NCBI GenBank assembly: GCA_964624475.1
Contig: CAZUYC010000035.1
Coordinates: forward strand, 1-64,000
Direction: 5' to 3'
DNA: 64,000 nucleotides
Origin: CAZUYC01 sp964624475
Lineage (GTDB): Bacteria; Myxococcota_A; UBA9160; SMWR01
Shown: one piece after another, positions 62,279-64,000 of the stretch
How positions within the stretch are numbered: position 1 is the stretch's first letter
Layout of the letters: each line of letters starts with the position of its first letter
Translations under genes and position numbers: made by a program
Notes under the pieces: generated by a model
Database searches by the model: none
Seen by the model: only the letters and a program-made list of their open reading frames with translations
Told to the model about the DNA's origin: nothing

Positions 62279-62893
62279 TCAGGGGGCGCCGTCCGCCGCG
62301 GCGGGGTCGCGGTTCACGCGGTTCATCGCCGCCTCGACCCCGAAAACGAGCGCCGCCTCGACGGCCGCGGCGGCCGCCTCGATGCGCGGGGCGAGCTCTC
62401 GCTCCTCCTCGGGCGAGAAGCGCCCGAGCACCCACTCGGAGGTGGAGGTCTCGATCGGGACGGCCGGTCGCCCGACCCCGAAGCGGAGCCGCGGGAAGTC
62501 GTCGCGCCCGAGGCAGGCGATCAGGTCCGCGAGGCCGAGGTGGCCGCCCGATCCGCCGGCGGGCCGGAGGCGCAGGCGGCCGAGCGGCAGGTCGACGTCG
62601 TCGAGGACGACGAGCAGATCGCGGCCGACCTCGCCGACGGGCAGCCAGGCGAGCGCCTCGCGAACGACCTGCCCGGATCGGTTCATGAAGCTCTCGGGCA
62701 GGAGCACGCCCAGGTCGACGGGCTCGCCGCCGCCGAGCGAGACGGCCGCGCGCCCGAAGCGGCCGCCGAAGCGCCGCTCTTCGAGCGGGAGGCGCCGGTC
62801 GCGCGCGAAGCACTCCGCCACCCGGAAGCCGACGTTGTGCCGCGTCCCGGCGTAGCGGGGTCCCGGGTTGCCGAGCCCGACGACGAGCTTCAC
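62279..62893 (-). CDS. pth: peptidyl-tRNA hydrolase
   Basis: This 204-residue enzyme recycles peptidyl-tRNA. The catalytic His is in YAGTRHNVGFRVAE; other blocks are KLVVGLGNPGPRY, PESFMNRSGQVVREAL, LLVVLDDVDLPLGRLRLRP and FGVGRP. In the usual GGHNG segment the Asn is replaced (GGSGGHLGLADLI), a position that varies within the family. It is 10 bp after rplY, in the prs-rplY-pth order. Confidence 0.95.
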   Translation of the reverse strand: MKLVVGLGNPGPRYAGTRHNVGFRVAECFARDRRLPLEERRFGGRFGRAAVSLGGGEPVDLGVLLPESFMNRSGQVVREALAWLPVGEVGRDLLVVLDDVDLPLGRLRLRPAGGSGGHLGLADLIACLGRDDFPRLRFGVGRPAVPIETSTSEWVLGRFSPEEERELAPRIEAAAAAVEAALVFGVEAAMNRVNRDPAAADGAP

Positions 62894-62903
62894 CCGCGCT
62901 CGC

Positions 62904-63581
62904 CTACTCGGAGGATTCCTCCTCCTCCTTCGGCTTCGCCTCGCCCTCGGCCGCCGGAGCCGCCGCCTCGCCCTCGGCGGGCACCGCCTCGGCCGGCGTC
63001 GGCGCGACCTCGACGGCGGGCACGACCACCGAGATCACGGAGAGATCGGGGTCGCTGCGCAGCTCCACGCCCTCGGGCAGCACGAGGTCGCGCACGTGCA
63101 GCGACTGCCCGACCTCGAGCAGCGTCACGTCGACCTGGATCTCCCTCGGGATCGCCGTCGGCAGGCACAGGAGCTCGAGCTCGCGCAGCGAGTGGTCGAG
63201 GATGCCGCCGAGCTCGACGCCGTGCGCCTTGCCGGTGACGTGGATCGGGACCTTGACCTGGAGCCGCTGCAGGAGGTCCACGGCGAGCAGGTCGGCGTGC
63301 AGGTAGTCGCCCTTCACGGGGTCGCGCTGGATCTCGCGGACCAGGACGGGCCTGCCCTGCAGCGGCCCCCCGCCCGCGACGTCGAGCTCGAAGAGCGTGT
63401 TGAGACCCGCTTCGCTGCGCACGAGCGCCCGGCGCAGCGACTTCGGGTCGAGCGACACGGAGACCGCGGGTGTGGTGCGCCCGTAGAGCACCCCGGGGAT
63501 GCGCCCGGCGGCGCGGAGCTTGCGCGCGACGCCCTTCCCGGCGGCGTCGCGGATCTCGATGCGAAGTGCGTTCTCTGCCAC
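62904..63581 (-). CDS. rplY: 50S ribosomal protein L25/general stress protein Ctc
   Basis: This 225-residue protein of the long (TL5/Ctc) form binds 5S rRNA. The N-terminal L25 domain has RKLRAAGRIPGVLYGRTTPA and REIQRDPVKGDYLHADLL. The C-terminal beta domain has VKVPIHVTGKAHGVELGGIL and QVDVTLLEVGQSLHVRDLVL. An Ala/Glu/Pro tail ends KPKEEEESSE. GTG 63581 is the start; a frame open further upstream belongs to prs DNA. Confidence 0.94.
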   Translation of the reverse strand: MAENALRIEIRDAAGKGVARKLRAAGRIPGVLYGRTTPAVSVSLDPKSLRRALVRSEAGLNTLFELDVAGGGPLQGRPVLVREIQRDPVKGDYLHADLLAVDLLQRLQVKVPIHVTGKAHGVELGGILDHSLRELELLCLPTAIPREIQVDVTLLEVGQSLHVRDLVLPEGVELRSDPDLSVISVVVPAVEVAPTPAEAVPAEGEAAAPAAEGEAKPKEEEESSE

Positions 63582-63595
63582 GCAGGACCTCTCGA

Positions 63596-64000
63596 TCAGA
63601 CGAAGAGCGAGCTCACGCTCTCCTCGTTGTTGATGCGCCGGATCGCCTCCCCGAGCAGGGGCGCGATGCTCACCGGGCGGAGCTTGCGACACTGCTGGGC
63701 GTCGTCGCGGAGCTGGATGGTGTCGGTCACCACCAGATCCTCGAGGGCGGACTCCTCGATCCGCTTGATCGCCGGGCCGGAGAGCACCGGGTGCGTGACG
63801 GCGCCCGTCACCCGCACCGCGCCCTCGCGCCGCAAGGCGTGGGCGGCCTGGGTCAGCGTGCCCGCGGTATCCACGATGTCGTCGACGATCACGCAGGTGC
63901 GGCCCTCGACGTCGCCCACGACGTTCATCACCTCGGACACGTTCGGGGCCTCGCGACGCTTGTCGACCATCGCGAGCTGGGCGCCGAGGCGCTTCGCGTA
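63596..64000 (-). CDS. prs: ribose-phosphate pyrophosphokinase (3' part)
   Basis: The window ends inside this gene; the last ~134 residues are present, lacking the N-terminal half. Visible are MVDKRREAPNVSEVMNVVGD, the PRPP-binding loop CVIVDDIVDTAGTLTQAAHA, GAVTHPVLSGPAIKRI and the C-terminal end RRINNEESVSSLFV. The enzyme makes PRPP from ribose 5-phosphate and ATP. It is the upstream gene of the prs-rplY-pth block. Confidence 0.95.
   Translation of the reverse strand, partial: YAKRLGAQLAMVDKRREAPNVSEVMNVVGDVEGRTCVIVDDIVDTAGTLTQAAHALRREGAVRVTGAVTHPVLSGPAIKRIEESALEDLVVTDTIQLRDDAQQCRKLRPVSIAPLLGEAIRRINNEESVSSLFV

Overview
The window is about 72% G+C, with many GTG/TTG starts and short NTGA gene overlaps. 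The block prs-rplY-pth ... rpsF-rpsR-rplI-dnaB, a PEP-CTERM protein, a lipoprotein-anchored Rhs protein, a CHAT protease and an AmmeMemoRadiSam set suggest a Gram-negative deltaproteobacterial-grade organism (Myxococcota, Binatota, Desulfobacterota or a relative). The phylum cannot be fixed from the sequence alone. The alphaproteobacterial-type serC and the dusB-ntrB-ntrC order are worth noting in that context. I saw no rRNA, tRNA or CRISPR array.

Region 1 (1-5190) is a scrapyard. It holds a frameshifted remnant of a CCA-adding/poly(A) polymerase, an internal sucD fragment and a PEP-CTERM gene split by an IS3-family element; the original start and ribosome binding site can be reconstructed across the insertion. 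A truncated phage-terminase-like ATPase follows. A ~62-bp repeat occurs at both edges of this segment.

Region 2 (5191-17266) is housekeeping: serC, a sulfotransferase, a TPR membrane protein with mobA and moeA (molybdenum cofactor), then a tightly overlapping run dusB-ntrB-ntrC-thiE-nupC.

Region 3 (17267-28309) is accessory. A ~770-bp gene-free stretch with short degenerate repeats precedes a low-GC lipoprotein. After that come a 369-bp duplicated piece of an O-methyltransferase gene, a DUF885 peptidase-like protein, a DUF1254 protein, an MBL-fold hydrolase, a quinone-reductase gene stub, a zinc-ribbon protein, the intact O-methyltransferase, an NmrA-like reductase, a solitary MNT nucleotidyltransferase, a SirB1-family protein and a tiny CcmD-like membrane protein.

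Region 4 (28592-40197) is the most unusual: an Rhs/YD-repeat lipoprotein with a hydrophobic glycine-zipper tip, a small multi-TM protein, a secreted TPR-CHAT protease and, convergent with it, a FecR-domain protein and a TPR/beta-barrel outer-membrane protein. A secreted beta-propeller protein with calcium-binding/dockerin-like repeats lies beyond. I infer a cell-surface or envelope system.

Region 5 (40283-52263) carries NnrU, an SDR, Mrp, a LolA-like protein, a phosphodiesterase, thiD, a methyltransferase, CHRD and HEAT-repeat proteins, a GT87 glycosyltransferase and the AmmeMemoRadiSam trio. A 99-bp MITE-like element follows.

Region 6 (52493-64000, all minus strand) runs prs, rplY, pth, pdxR-like, pdxS, pdxT, rpsF, rpsR, rplI, dnaB, ldcA, a beta-lactamase-fold hydrolase and mpl. 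It combines translation, replication, PLP synthesis and murein recycling. A family of short GC-rich repeats with the core CGCTCGCCTWCGGCTCGCTG sits between genes at several places.
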